Source of the DNA: Rugosimonospora acidiphila
GTDB lineage: Bacteria; Actinomycetota; Actinomycetes; Mycobacteriales; Micromonosporaceae
Assembly (NCBI RefSeq): GCF_039543385.1
Contig: NZ_BAABJQ010000057.1
Location: 1-26,526 of the forward strand
Direction of reading: 5' to 3'
DNA: 26,526 bases
Part shown: positions 1 to 9,506 of the stretch, one piece after another
Layout of the letters: every line of letters begins with the position of its first letter
Numbering within the stretch: position 1 is the first letter of the stretch
Program-made: the position numbers and the translations under genes
Notes under the pieces: model-generated
What the model was told of the DNA's origin: nothing
The model's input: only the letters and a program-made list of their open reading frames with translations
Database searches by the model: none

Positions 1-90
1 CGGGTCCGGTGGGCGATGCGCTGGAAGCCAGCGTTGAACGCCTTCGCTATCACCTTCAGCGACCGATTCCCGGCCGCTGAAACCTACTAA
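1..90 (+). CDS. IS256-family transposase, C-terminal end (partial)
   Basis: Reading from base 1 in frame 1 gives 29 codons and a TAA stop at 88-90. The peptide contains RWKPALNAFAITFSDRFP, the typical end of Mutator/IS256-class DDE transposases, whose final helix carries the R/W-K-x-A-L-N-x-F-A-I-x-F pattern. The catalytic DDE residues are upstream of the window, so activity cannot be judged. Its stop codon overlaps the TAG stop of the convergent E1-like gene (87-89), which means that gene now ends inside the insertion sequence. The family assignment rests on this short tail only, but the tail is distinctive. Confidence 0.75.
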   Translation, partial: RVRWAMRWKPALNAFAITFSDRFPAAETY

Positions 91-127
91 CAAGATCGCC
101 GGAAACACCGTTGAAGAAACAGACCCC
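1..127 (+). mobile_element. Right end of an IS256-family insertion sequence (partial)
   Basis: The first 90 bases encode the C-terminus of a Mutator/IS256 transposase. They are followed by about 37 bases ending in AGACCCCC (121-128), which reads outward like the terminal inverted repeat of this family. The precise IS end is inferred to lie at about 126-128, because upstream of that point on the minus strand the E1-like gene has sensible sequence and below it the reading runs into IS sequence. The left end and the target duplication lie outside the window. Confidence 0.6.
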
Positions 128-1486
128 CATCCAGGTTGCTCAGCTGTAGCGGGAGCAGACGTGCTGCCGGAAGGCTTGTTTCACCAGTCGCAGGTGCCTG
201 GAAGGCGTCACCCGATTGCAGGTGGAGGTTGATGACGTCGAAGCCGTCCTCGGTCTGGACTCCGCGGACGCCCTGGGCAATGGCCAGACACGCGGTGATC
301 GCGCCGACGAAGGCGGCGCCGACGGCGGTTCCGGCGAGTTCGACGGAACCGCACGGGTCGCGTTGCTCCAGCTCGGCGAGGGCGGCGGTGGTGGCCCGCC
401 GTTGCCGGGGCGCGTCGTTGTTCCAGGGGAGCAGTTGGTCGCTGGGGACCTTCGCCGGGAATCGGTAGAGGATCATGGCGTTAAAGTCGGCCGGCCCGAT
501 CCCGAGTCCGGCGTCGATGGCGAGTTTCCAGCCGACCTGGGAGATGAGCCGGCGGGGCTGAAGCGTGTCGACGCCGAGTAGGGCGACATGGTAGTCCTCG
601 GGTTGGGCGCGGCTGGTCTCGTCGAGTCGCCGGTCGAGGATGACGACGTCGTAGCCGGCCTGCTCGAGAGCTGTCGCCGCGAGCCGAGTCTTGCGGATCG
701 GGGCCGGGCTGGCCGGGGTGAGAAGGCCGGTACTGTGGTTGGCCTGGACCACCCGCTGGATGTCCTGCAGCACGATCTCGATCTTGGCTGGGTCGGCGTA
801 CGGAAGCCAGGAGAGCACCCAGGCGTATGCCTGGCCGAGGTGGCCGAGACCGACCAGCCACCAGGCGGCCGGAGCATGTGTTGGCGTCGGTCCGTCGATG
901 TCGGTCCCCGGCTGCCACAGGTTCAGTGTGATGGTGCGCCAGCCGACATCGCTGCCCGGACGCTCCCGGATCGTGCCGAAGGCCTCGTGTACGCCGAGAG
1001 CCGCGGCGGCGATCGCGGCCACGACGTTGCCCTCGCGGCTGGGGCCGGTTCCGGCCTCGGCCGGAGAGACTGAAGCGTTCCAGCCGTCCCAGCTGGCCCG
1101 GATCCGCACCGCGCCGCCGGGTTCAGCGGGTGGGTCTCCGAGATGAAGGAAGGGTAATTCGGCGGGGACGACACTCGGATCGAGCTGGTCGGTGTGTTCG
1201 GCGCCTTCCCGCTCGGTCATCTCGGCGATGGTTAGCCCGCGGTACGGCCCGTAGGTTAGTTCCACAGGCCCGTCGGCGACCACGATGACCTTGCCGAACG
1301 CGCGGACCGCTGTCGCGACCGCGGTGCAGAGGGCGGCTTGTCCGCACAGGTCGAAGGGCATGCCGGTCGCGACGATGACCATCCCGGTCTTAGCTTGCGC
1401 GTCGAGCGCTGCCGTGACGGTCGCCCGGGTTCCCTCGTGGACTCCGAGCAGGGCGGTGCGGTCGAACGTGTCGGTGATGGACGAAG

Positions 1487-1490
<4 letters not shown>
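87..1490 (-). CDS. bilD: E1-like ubiquitin-activating (ThiF-fold) enzyme of a Bil-type operon
   Basis: Predicted E1: it adenylates the C-terminal glycine of the ubiquitin-like protein encoded at 2529-2987 and passes it on as a thioester. The product has 467 residues. Residues 1-205 form an alpha/beta region that may be a degenerate adenylation domain. Residues 210-410 form the active ThiF-like Rossmann domain, with VGLGHLGQ at 213-220, an acidic residue D243 followed by N251 (the D...N nucleotide-binding pattern), K267, and a candidate thioester cysteine C380 in a DPCG context. The ATG at 1490 overlaps the JAB gene stop (ATGA) and has AGGAG at 1496-1500, so I chose it over an upstream in-frame GTG at 1547. 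The last 13 codons (455-467) appear to come from the adjoining IS256 end, so the native C-terminus is probably lost. Gene naming follows the Bil scheme by order and content; that is inference. Confidence 0.82.
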
Positions 1491-2987
<1,497 letters not shown>

Positions 2988-3091
2988 ATCTGCTCCTCTT
3001 GTTTTGGCGGGACCGTGTCGACGGGTCCGGCGGTCTCGGAGGCAGCCGGCAGAGAGCCGGCCGTCCGCCGAAGTTCCCGTTTCACTGAGAC

Positions 3092-3121
3092 AGATTAAAC
3101 CGATGCGCGCGCCGGGCGCAA
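3092..3121 (-). promoter_or_regulatory. Putative promoter of the Bil-type operon
   Basis: On the minus strand TTGCGC (3116-3121) and TAATCT (3092-3097) are separated by 18 bases, a fair housekeeping-type -35/-10 pair. It would give a leader of about 100 bases before ATG 2987. The leader contains a GCCGGC/GCCGGC hairpin near 3047-3064. It is a pattern match only. Confidence 0.35.
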
Positions 3122-3140
3122 CCCCCGAAGTGGCCTCGGG

Positions 3141-3158
3141 CCGACCGCCGTCGGTCGG
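3141..3158. promoter_or_regulatory. Inverted repeat between divergent operons
   Basis: CCGACCG (3141-3147) and CGGTCGG (3152-3158) form a perfect seven-base inverted repeat with a four-base spacer. It lies between the putative minus-strand promoter and the GTG start at 3197, where an operator controlling one or both directions would be expected. The winged-helix protein encoded at 4068-4622 is the obvious candidate binder; this is speculative. Confidence 0.3.
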
Positions 3159-3196
3159 GGATGTGCGGGTCCGGATCTAGCTGTCATGCTTGATGC

Positions 3197-4039
3197 GTGC
3201 GTATCGAGCTGGCCGGCCGGAATCCCCTCCGACAACGTCGAGAGCTGAGGGCTGACTTTCACGGCGACACGGAGAACCTGGTGCTCGACGCGCGGGGGCT
3301 CCAGTGGGTCAGCCCGCTTGAGCTCGCCGCGATCGTCACGATGGGAACCGCCGCCGCCGACGGCGGCCGTGAGGTCCGCCTTCTTGTTCCGCGGGACCCG
3401 AAGATCGCGTCCTACCTCGTGCGGATGAACGTCGTCGAGCTACTCAAGCCCTTCGCCGAGATCGAGGGGTCGATCCCGTCCCAGGTGCGCCGTGATCACT
3501 CCGACAAACTGCTGGAGGTCGCCAAGGTCACGCCCGCCAACATCGACGACATGAACGAGACGCTCGGCCGACTGGTAACGGCGCGGCTTGGACCGGAAGC
3601 GGGAAGGGCGGCCTTCCGCAGCCTTGCCGAGCTGCTGAGCAATGCCACTACACACGGCCTCAGCAAGACCGGCGCCTTCACCGCCGCCCAGCTCTACAGC
3701 GGTACCCTGAGCCGTACACCTGGATTTGAGTTCGCCGTCTGTGACTCCGGTGACGGGATCCGAAAAGTCCTCTCCAACACGACCAACCAGGATCTCGAAG
3801 GCCCCGTGGCCCTTGAGCGAGCACTTGATGGTGGCAACAGAAGCCCGGAAGGGCGAGGCCACGGATTGCCGAACCTGTGGCGGCAGGCCATACGAGGTGG
3901 AAAGGGAGGCGAACTCATGCTCCGCAGCGGAAGTGCCGTCGCCACCGCGACACTCCGCGCGGAACCCACCTCGATTTGCAGCCGTGTTGCCGAATCGGTG
4001 GACGGCACTTGGGCTTGGCTGCGCGTCCGACTTTCGTAA
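3197..4039 (+). CDS. STAS-like domain fused to a HATPase_c (anti-sigma-kinase-type) domain
   Basis: Predicted soluble signalling protein of 280 residues. Residues about 26-90 resemble a STAS fold: VLDARGLQWVSPLELAAIV places S39 where SpoIIAA-type proteins carry the phosphorylated serine. Residues about 115-278 form a GHKL ATPase with an N-box ELLSNATTHG (E145, N149), a G1 box CDSGDGI (D183, G185, G187) and a G2 box GRGHGLPN (219-226), ending in a typical hydrophobic strand TWAWLRVRL. All ATP-binding elements look intact. It could phosphorylate serine or threonine on a partner, as SpoIIAB/RsbW do. The start is GTG 3197 with no clear RBS, so translation may be leaderless. It is followed after 28 bases by the DUF4325/winged-helix gene and likely co-transcribed. 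It is divergent from the Bil operon. Substrate and output are unknown. Confidence 0.72.
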   Translation: MRIELAGRNPLRQRRELRADFHGDTENLVLDARGLQWVSPLELAAIVTMGTAAADGGREVRLLVPRDPKIASYLVRMNVVELLKPFAEIEGSIPSQVRRDHSDKLLEVAKVTPANIDDMNETLGRLVTARLGPEAGRAAFRSLAELLSNATTHGLSKTGAFTAAQLYSGTLSRTPGFEFAVCDSGDGIRKVLSNTTNQDLEGPVALERALDGGNRSPEGRGHGLPNLWRQAIRGGKGGELMLRSGSAVATATLRAEPTSICSRVAESVDGTWAWLRVRLS

Positions 4040-4067
4040 CGGGCCGTAACGTGTTTCAATCACTCAG

Positions 4068-4622
4068 GTGAAACCGGATTCCGCTATGGCCTTCGCCTTC
4101 GACGTCGGACGACACCGGACGTTCCTGTCAACCAGGGAACGCGGCAGGGAAGTGCTTCACGACCTGGAAGACCGCACTCCGCCTGGCACCAGCCTCCTTG
4201 TCATCAACTTCACCAACGTCGAAGCCATGACCGTCAGCTTCACCGACGAGTTCCTCGGCAAGTACTACTCCGTCCTCGCCACCCAGGACGACGGACCGAC
4301 CACCGTGCTCGTGACCGGCCTCAACGACGACACCCGTGAAACGATCGTCCTCGGCTTCGAACGCCGCGAACTTATCGCGCTAGAGCAACTCGGTGACGAC
4401 TTTGCGCTACTGGCGGCGTCGGATGTTCTAAAGGACACCTTCGAACTCGCCAGGGAACTTGAGACCTTCACCGCAACGACGGTCGCTGAACGCTTGGGCA
4501 TCACCGCGCCAAACGCGAACAACCGTCTCAAACGCCTCGTCGCGGCTAGAGCACTCGTCCGGCGGCGCGGAGTCGCCGAGCGCGGCGGAAAGGAATTCAC
4601 CTACTCCGCACCCGAGATTTAA
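4068..4622 (+). CDS. STAS-like DUF4325 domain protein with C-terminal winged helix
   Basis: 184 residues from GTG 4068; an in-frame ATG at 4086 (residue 7) is an alternative start. Residues about 10-115 match the DUF4325 STAS-like pattern: LLVINFTNVEAMTVSFTDEF (44-62 region) occupies the place of the conserved phosphoacceptor loop of STAS proteins, with S57 and T55/T59 as candidate acceptors. Residues about 132-182 form a winged helix: TATTVAERLGITAPNANNRL (recognition helix) and a wing ending in GGKEFTYSAPE. The simplest reading is a DNA-binding protein whose activity is set by phosphorylation from the ATPase encoded immediately upstream. Likely targets are its own promoter or the divergent operon. 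Family and layout are seen; the regulatory logic is inferred. Confidence 0.7.
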   Translation: MKPDSAMAFAFDVGRHRTFLSTRERGREVLHDLEDRTPPGTSLLVINFTNVEAMTVSFTDEFLGKYYSVLATQDDGPTTVLVTGLNDDTRETIVLGFERRELIALEQLGDDFALLAASDVLKDTFELARELETFTATTVAERLGITAPNANNRLKRLVAARALVRRRGVAERGGKEFTYSAPEI

Positions 4623-4796
4623 AGGGGCCTCTACCCGCAGGGGGTGCTCCGCTGGTGCTCGGACGTTCGAAACTACCACCGAACTACGCAGGCTCTTCCA
4701 GTACCTCGGAAGTGAGAGCCGTCGCGGGGGATGGGATGCTCAGGGCATCTGACTGCCGTGTCGGTGGCCGGTGAATACATGCGGGCGCGGCGATGA
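4623..4796. other. Gene-free stretch
   Basis: Nothing with coding character was found between the winged-helix gene and the regulator remnant. No convincing terminator hairpin follows the stop at 4622. Confidence 0.5.
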
Positions 4797-5033
4797 TCAG
4801 AAGACGAACCGGGCGATTTTCACCGGCCGTTGCGCTGTCGTGAACAGCGGTGTGAACACGGCCTGGCCGAGCTGGTTCGCGGCCAACACGCCCATCCGCC
4901 CGTTGCGGACATAAGCCGGTGCGGTGACCATCGCGTTGAGGATGCGCTGCGCATCCAGCCGGCGGCGGGTCCGGGCCGCGGCAGCGCTCGTGTTCGCCGT
5001 GCCGGCGAGATCATGGAGATCGTGTGGCGTCAG
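4797..5033 (-). pseudogene. Remnant of an XRE-family regulator with MmyB-like domain
   Basis: Translating the minus strand from 5033 to the TGA at 4797-4799 gives about 78 codons that align by eye with the middle of XRE/MmyB regulators: LHDLAGTANTS, then RILNAMVTAPAYVRNGRMG, VLAANQLGQAVFTPLF and RPVKIARFVF. In the family this stretch follows the N-terminal HTH and continues after ARFVF into LDP and roughly 90 more residues. Here the HTH part is missing (in-frame stop at 5046-5048) and a stop follows FVF directly. It is a truncated gene, probably cut by rearrangement during island assembly. Confidence 0.65.
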
Positions 5034-5175
5034 GAACCACCAGGATCACCGATGCGGCCACACCCGCCCCAACCGGCCCACCCGCCCAGCCGTAGTCCCA
5101 AACGCCGAGGTCACAAGACCATCAGCCGACTACGCAATGGCCCTGCCTCAACCAAGGCCTCGGCGGTTTCAGCCA
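5034..5175. other. Short intergenic stretch downstream of hsdR
   Basis: No gene, and no clear terminator with a T-run, is visible between the hsdR stop (5176-5178 on the minus strand) and the regulator remnant. Confidence 0.4.
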
Positions 5176-8100
5176 TTACGCTTCGCCTTCGCCGGAGCTC
5201 AGCCCGAAGAACCGCTCGAAGAACACGCCAAGCTTGGTCAGCACGCGCTGCTTCTTCTCGCCGTGGCCACCGTCCGCCGCGAAGCGTGAGACCGGCGGAA
5301 GCACCTTGGTGATCGCGGTCCCCGTCGTCTTGATCTCGCCGTCACGGAACGCTGTCGCGATGAAGGCGCGAGTCTCGTCGGCCTTAAGGTTCTCGGCCTC
5401 GATGATCGCGTCGAGCTCCTCGGTGCGACGCTTGGCGACGTAGGCGGCCCACTCCTCGTCGAGGTCGCCCTTGGCCGAGATCGAGTCGACAAAGTCCTCG
5501 ACCAGATCCTTCTTGTTGCGCAGGCTCGGGCTGGCGTCGACGGCGTGCGAGATGGTGGCGCGGATCTCACGGTCCTCACCGTCGCCCTTGGCCTCGCGGT
5601 ACTTCTGGACCAGCATCAGGATGTAGTCGACGTTGATCTCGACTTGCTTGATCAGCTCAATCTCGAAGACGACGTCGTCGACGATCGACTCCTTCTCGGC
5701 CGTGGCGTCCTTCTTGAACTCGGCGTAGAGGTCGAGGTAGATGCTGCGGTAGTCCTGGCTCTGGCGGTCAGTCAGAATCTCGTTGCCGGCGAAGTCGTCG
5801 AAGCTGGTTAGGACGTTTTGCAGGCGCAGGATCTGACCGATCAGGGCGATGAACGCCTTCTGCGCAGCCTCGCCGATGATCGGCTGGCCGAGCGGGAACT
5901 GCTCCAGCAGCTCTTGGATCTTCTCGGCGTACTCGTCGTAGTACTCGGCGTACGGTTTGAGCAGCACGATGCCCTTGGCATCCTTGTTGCCGAACAGCGC
6001 GATGGCGTCGTTGGTCTCTTCCTCAAGATCACGGAAGCTGACGATGTTGCCGTAAGTCTTGACCGAGTTCAGGATGCGGTTGGTGCGCGAGTAGGCCTGA
6101 ATCAGGCCATGGTTGACTAGGCGCTTGTCGACGAACAGGGTGTTGAGTGTCGTGGCGTCGAAGCCGGTCAGGAACATGTTGACGACGATGACCAGGTCGA
6201 TCTCGCGCTGCTTGAGCCGTAGCGACAGGTCTTTGTAGTAATTCTGGAACTTGTCGCTGGAGGTGTCGAAGCTCGTGCCGAACATGGCGTTGTAGTCCTG
6301 GATCGCTGCCTCCAGGAAGTCACGCGACGACTGGTCAAGGCCACCGGTCTCGAAGCCCTCTTCGTCGAGGTAGTCGTCGGCCGCCGCTTCGTTGGCGGCG
6401 TAAGAGAAAATGAGTCCGACCTTAAGCTTGCGGTCGGGCGTCAGGTCGGCCTGCTGCTCCTTGAAGCGGGTGTAGTAGCGCTTGGCAGCCTCGATCGAGG
6501 CGGTCGCGAACAAGGCGTTGAAGCCGTGGACACGACGCTCGCCCAGCGAGTAGTGCTCCGCCCGGCGGGTCTTCTGGTCGAAGTGCTCCAGCGTGTAGTC
6601 AACGATCTTGGTCAGGCGCTCCGATGCGAGCAGTGCCTTCTCCGTATCGATGGCTGAGACCTGTTTGTCCGTCAAACCTGCGGAGATCCGAACGGTGTTG
6701 ACGTAGTCGATGCGGAACGGCAGGACGTTCTTGTCGCTGATGGCGTCAACGATCGTGTAGGCGTGGATCGCCATCTGGTGGCTCTCGGGCGGGCAAGTCG
6801 CTGGGTTTCCGTGTAGAAAACAACCGAAGGCCTGAGCCGTGGTGCGCAGCTTAGGGCTGCCGCTGGTGCCTGCATTGACAGCAAAGATCGGGGTGCCCGT
6901 GAAGCCGAACAGGTTGTAGCGCTTGAACGCCTTGGTGATCGCCGTGTGCATGTCGCCGAACTGCGAGCGGTGGCACTCGTCGAAGATGATCACGACGTGC
7001 CCGTTGTAGATGTCGTGGCCCTTGTTGCCGCCGATGAACGTGCTGAGCTTCTGGATAGTCGTGATGATGATTCGCGCGCTCGGATCTTCGAGCTGACGCT
7101 TAAGCACCGCAGTCGAGGTGTTGGAGTTGGCCGCGCCCTTCTCGAAGCGGTCGTACTCGCGCATGGTCTGGTAGTCGAGATCCTTGCGGTCGACCACGAA
7201 GAGCACCTTGTCGACGCCGGGCAGGCGGCTGGCTAGTTGGGCAGCTTTGAAGCTCGTCAGGGTCTTGCCTGAGCCGGTCGTGTGCCAGACGTAGCCACCG
7301 GACTTGAGGGTGCCGAGCTGCTTGTAGTTGGTTGAGATCTCGATGCGGTTCAGGATCCGCTCGGTGGCCACGATCTGGTACGGCCGCATGACGAGCAGCA
7401 GCCGGTCGGCGGTCAGGACGCAATACTTGGTCAGGATATTGAGCAGCGTGTGCCGGGTGAAGAACGTCTTGGCGAGCCCCGTTAGGTCCTGGATCGACTT
7501 GTTGGTGGCGTCGGCCCACCACGACGTGAACTCGAAGGAGTTGCTCGTCTTGCGAGTCTTCTTGCCCCCGGCCTCGCTCATGTGCTGACGGCGCGTGGTA
7601 TTGGAGTAGTACTTGGTCAGCGTGCCGTTGCTGATCACGAACAGCTGGACGTACTCGAAGAGGCCCGAGCCCGCCCAGAAGCTGTCGCGCTGGTAGCGGT
7701 CAATCTGATTGAACGCCTCGCGGATGTCGACACCGCGGCGCTTCAGTTCAATGTGGACCATGGGGAGACCGTTGACCAGCACGGTGACGTCATAGCGGTT
7801 GGCGTGCTTAGCCTGGCCCTCGCCTGCCCCGACCTCGTACTGGTTGATGGCCTGCAGGCGGTTGTTGTGGATGTTGCGCTTGTCGAGCAGCGTGATGTTC
7901 TTGGTCGTACCGTCGTCGCGCTTGAGGATCTGGACGTAATCCTCTTGGATGCGGACGGTCTTCTCCACGATGCCCTCGTTGGCACCGGCGATCTTCTCCG
8001 TGAAGAACCGGTCCCACTCTGGATCGCTGAACGTGATGCCGTTCAGCGCCTCAAGCTGGGTGCGGAGGTTAGCGATCAGGTCAGCCTCGGTGTGGATCTC

Positions 8101-8268
8101 GAGGTACTCGTAGGCCTGGCCCTGCAGGATCTTAATGAACTCACGCTCGAGGTCAGCCTCGGACTGGTAAGCCACGGCAGTCGTGGCGTCCGGGATGAAC
8201 TCGGCGACGACCGTGCTCTCGGCGCTGACCGCGATCGGGTCGTACTGGCGTCCTGGAGCCTCATTCAT
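5176..8268 (-). CDS. hsdR: Type I restriction enzyme, R subunit
   Basis: Motor and nuclease subunit of a type I restriction-modification complex: it translocates DNA and cuts unmodified DNA far from the recognition site. The product has 1030 residues, normal for HsdR. The N-terminal PD-(D/E)XK nuclease is complete: D160 (NRYDV), E174-x-K176 (IELKR), and the HsdR-type QxxxY motif (Q188, Y192). The SF2 motor follows: Walker A TTGSGKT at 330-336, DECH at 430-433, FTGTP at 456-460, and further helicase motifs including TGFDA near 700. ATG 8268 overlaps the hsdS stop (ATGA). All key residues are present, so it should be active. It is the last gene of the operon. Confidence 0.95.
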   Translation of the reverse strand: MNEAPGRQYDPIAVSAESTVVAEFIPDATTAVAYQSEADLEREFIKILQGQAYEYLEIHTEADLIANLRTQLEALNGITFSDPEWDRFFTEKIAGANEGIVEKTVRIQEDYVQILKRDDGTTKNITLLDKRNIHNNRLQAINQYEVGAGEGQAKHANRYDVTVLVNGLPMVHIELKRRGVDIREAFNQIDRYQRDSFWAGSGLFEYVQLFVISNGTLTKYYSNTTRRQHMSEAGGKKTRKTSNSFEFTSWWADATNKSIQDLTGLAKTFFTRHTLLNILTKYCVLTADRLLLVMRPYQIVATERILNRIEISTNYKQLGTLKSGGYVWHTTGSGKTLTSFKAAQLASRLPGVDKVLFVVDRKDLDYQTMREYDRFEKGAANSNTSTAVLKRQLEDPSARIIITTIQKLSTFIGGNKGHDIYNGHVVIIFDECHRSQFGDMHTAITKAFKRYNLFGFTGTPIFAVNAGTSGSPKLRTTAQAFGCFLHGNPATCPPESHQMAIHAYTIVDAISDKNVLPFRIDYVNTVRISAGLTDKQVSAIDTEKALLASERLTKIVDYTLEHFDQKTRRAEHYSLGERRVHGFNALFATASIEAAKRYYTRFKEQQADLTPDRKLKVGLIFSYAANEAAADDYLDEEGFETGGLDQSSRDFLEAAIQDYNAMFGTSFDTSSDKFQNYYKDLSLRLKQREIDLVIVVNMFLTGFDATTLNTLFVDKRLVNHGLIQAYSRTNRILNSVKTYGNIVSFRDLEEETNDAIALFGNKDAKGIVLLKPYAEYYDEYAEKIQELLEQFPLGQPIIGEAAQKAFIALIGQILRLQNVLTSFDDFAGNEILTDRQSQDYRSIYLDLYAEFKKDATAEKESIVDDVVFEIELIKQVEINVDYILMLVQKYREAKGDGEDREIRATISHAVDASPSLRNKKDLVEDFVDSISAKGDLDEEWAAYVAKRRTEELDAIIEAENLKADETRAFIATAFRDGEIKTTGTAITKVLPPVSRFAADGGHGEKKQRVLTKLGVFFERFFGLSSGEGEA

Positions 8269-9506
8269 ACCGCTAGCTCCTCGAACATCAGCAGTCGGTC
8301 ACGGTAGTAGGAGGACTGCTTGCGCCGGGCAGCCAGTTCGTCACGCAAAGCCGATTCGAGAGCGGCCAAGGTGCCGATCACTCGCAGTAGCTCTCGTTGG
8401 GCCGGAATCGAGGGAAGTTCAATTTGGAACGCCTCGAGCTGCTCCTCCTTCCAGCGGCGCCGGCTCTTGGTCGAGCCACGCTCAGTGCCAGTAACCTCCC
8501 CCTCGATGCGTTTGAGCGTGAACTCATCCTTGAAATACAACAGGAGCCATTCTGGCAGCACACGTGAGGTGTCAAGGTCATACACCGGGAACTCGTTTGA
8601 GACGACTCCGTCCGCAAGTTCTGGGGTGACAAGCGCGAACGAACCCTCGGTGACGAACATCCGATTATAGATGAACTGTTGCGGCTTGACTCGGTAGAGC
8701 GTCGTCCCCTTGATGGCACTGCCAGGCTTTGACTCTCGGGCGAAGGCACCTTCGCCGTACCACTTCACTCCGAGGTTCGTGTAGGTAGCATCTGGCAACA
8801 CGCGTAGCGGCTCGACGTACTGCGTCGCCACTTCGCCAAGCCGGACGAGCTTTGTAGCATCGGACCCAAGCGCTCTGGTATATGGCGCCCCCGGCAGCGT
8901 GCGCGCGAACGCGAGCCGCTGCCGTCTGCGAGCCTCCAGCTCATTCTCGATCTCGGCCTCCAGCGCAACGAATCCATCTAGGATCCGAACTATCTCGCGC
9001 TGCACCTCTACTGGTGGTACGGGGATGGAGAACTCCATCAACACCGAACTCTGGATCGCAGCCATCGATCCGTCGGTACGACCTGCGAGGCTCAGAATTA
9101 CCTCGGAGCGCGCACGGCATACGTGAGCCAGATACTCGACGAGAACACCATCGTGGGGCACGACTGCACGCATGTCTTGGTTGAGCGTTACTGCGACCGG
9201 CACTAGGGCTATCGGGAGTCGACGACGCAGAATGTTCGAACGCACGACGAATGCAACCGACCCGGCTGGGACTAGCTTGGCCGGCGACTTGTCGAGCGCC
9301 GCCTCCGTAATATGGTCCTCTGTTGTCAGTACCCGGCCAGTGTCCATATCTTTTGGCGAGAGCCAAGGCACAGTGCCGTTGTCCCAGTATTCAGGAACAG
9401 ACTTCGATGGGGTACCTCCGCCATACCAAGTGCCTACTTTGCCAAGAGGAAGGACTGGAACTCCCTGCCGGCAAAGATCGGGGATACGGTCGCTTATCTG
9501 GCTCAC
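8265..9506 (-). CDS. hsdS: Type I restriction-modification system, specificity subunit
   Basis: DNA-recognition subunit, 413 residues, the usual size for a protein with two target recognition domains (TRDs). TRD1 covers about residues 14-150 (starting VPVLPLGKVGTWYGGGTPSK) and ends in the conserved segment IPVPPVEVQREIVRILDGF. A spacer helix with ENELEARRRQ follows. TRD2 covers about residues 225-370 and ends with IPAQRELLRVIGTLAALES and a second helix with DELAARRKQSSYY. The repeated segments form the coiled-coil dimer that contacts two HsdM subunits. Each TRD reads one half of a bipartite target; the target cannot be predicted from sequence alone. The gene overlaps hsdM and hsdR by four bases each. 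Confidence 0.93.
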   Translation of the reverse strand: MSQISDRIPDLCRQGVPVLPLGKVGTWYGGGTPSKSVPEYWDNGTVPWLSPKDMDTGRVLTTEDHITEAALDKSPAKLVPAGSVAFVVRSNILRRRLPIALVPVAVTLNQDMRAVVPHDGVLVEYLAHVCRARSEVILSLAGRTDGSMAAIQSSVLMEFSIPVPPVEVQREIVRILDGFVALEAEIENELEARRRQRLAFARTLPGAPYTRALGSDATKLVRLGEVATQYVEPLRVLPDATYTNLGVKWYGEGAFARESKPGSAIKGTTLYRVKPQQFIYNRMFVTEGSFALVTPELADGVVSNEFPVYDLDTSRVLPEWLLLYFKDEFTLKRIEGEVTGTERGSTKSRRRWKEEQLEAFQIELPSIPAQRELLRVIGTLAALESALRDELAARRKQSSYYRDRLLMFEELAV

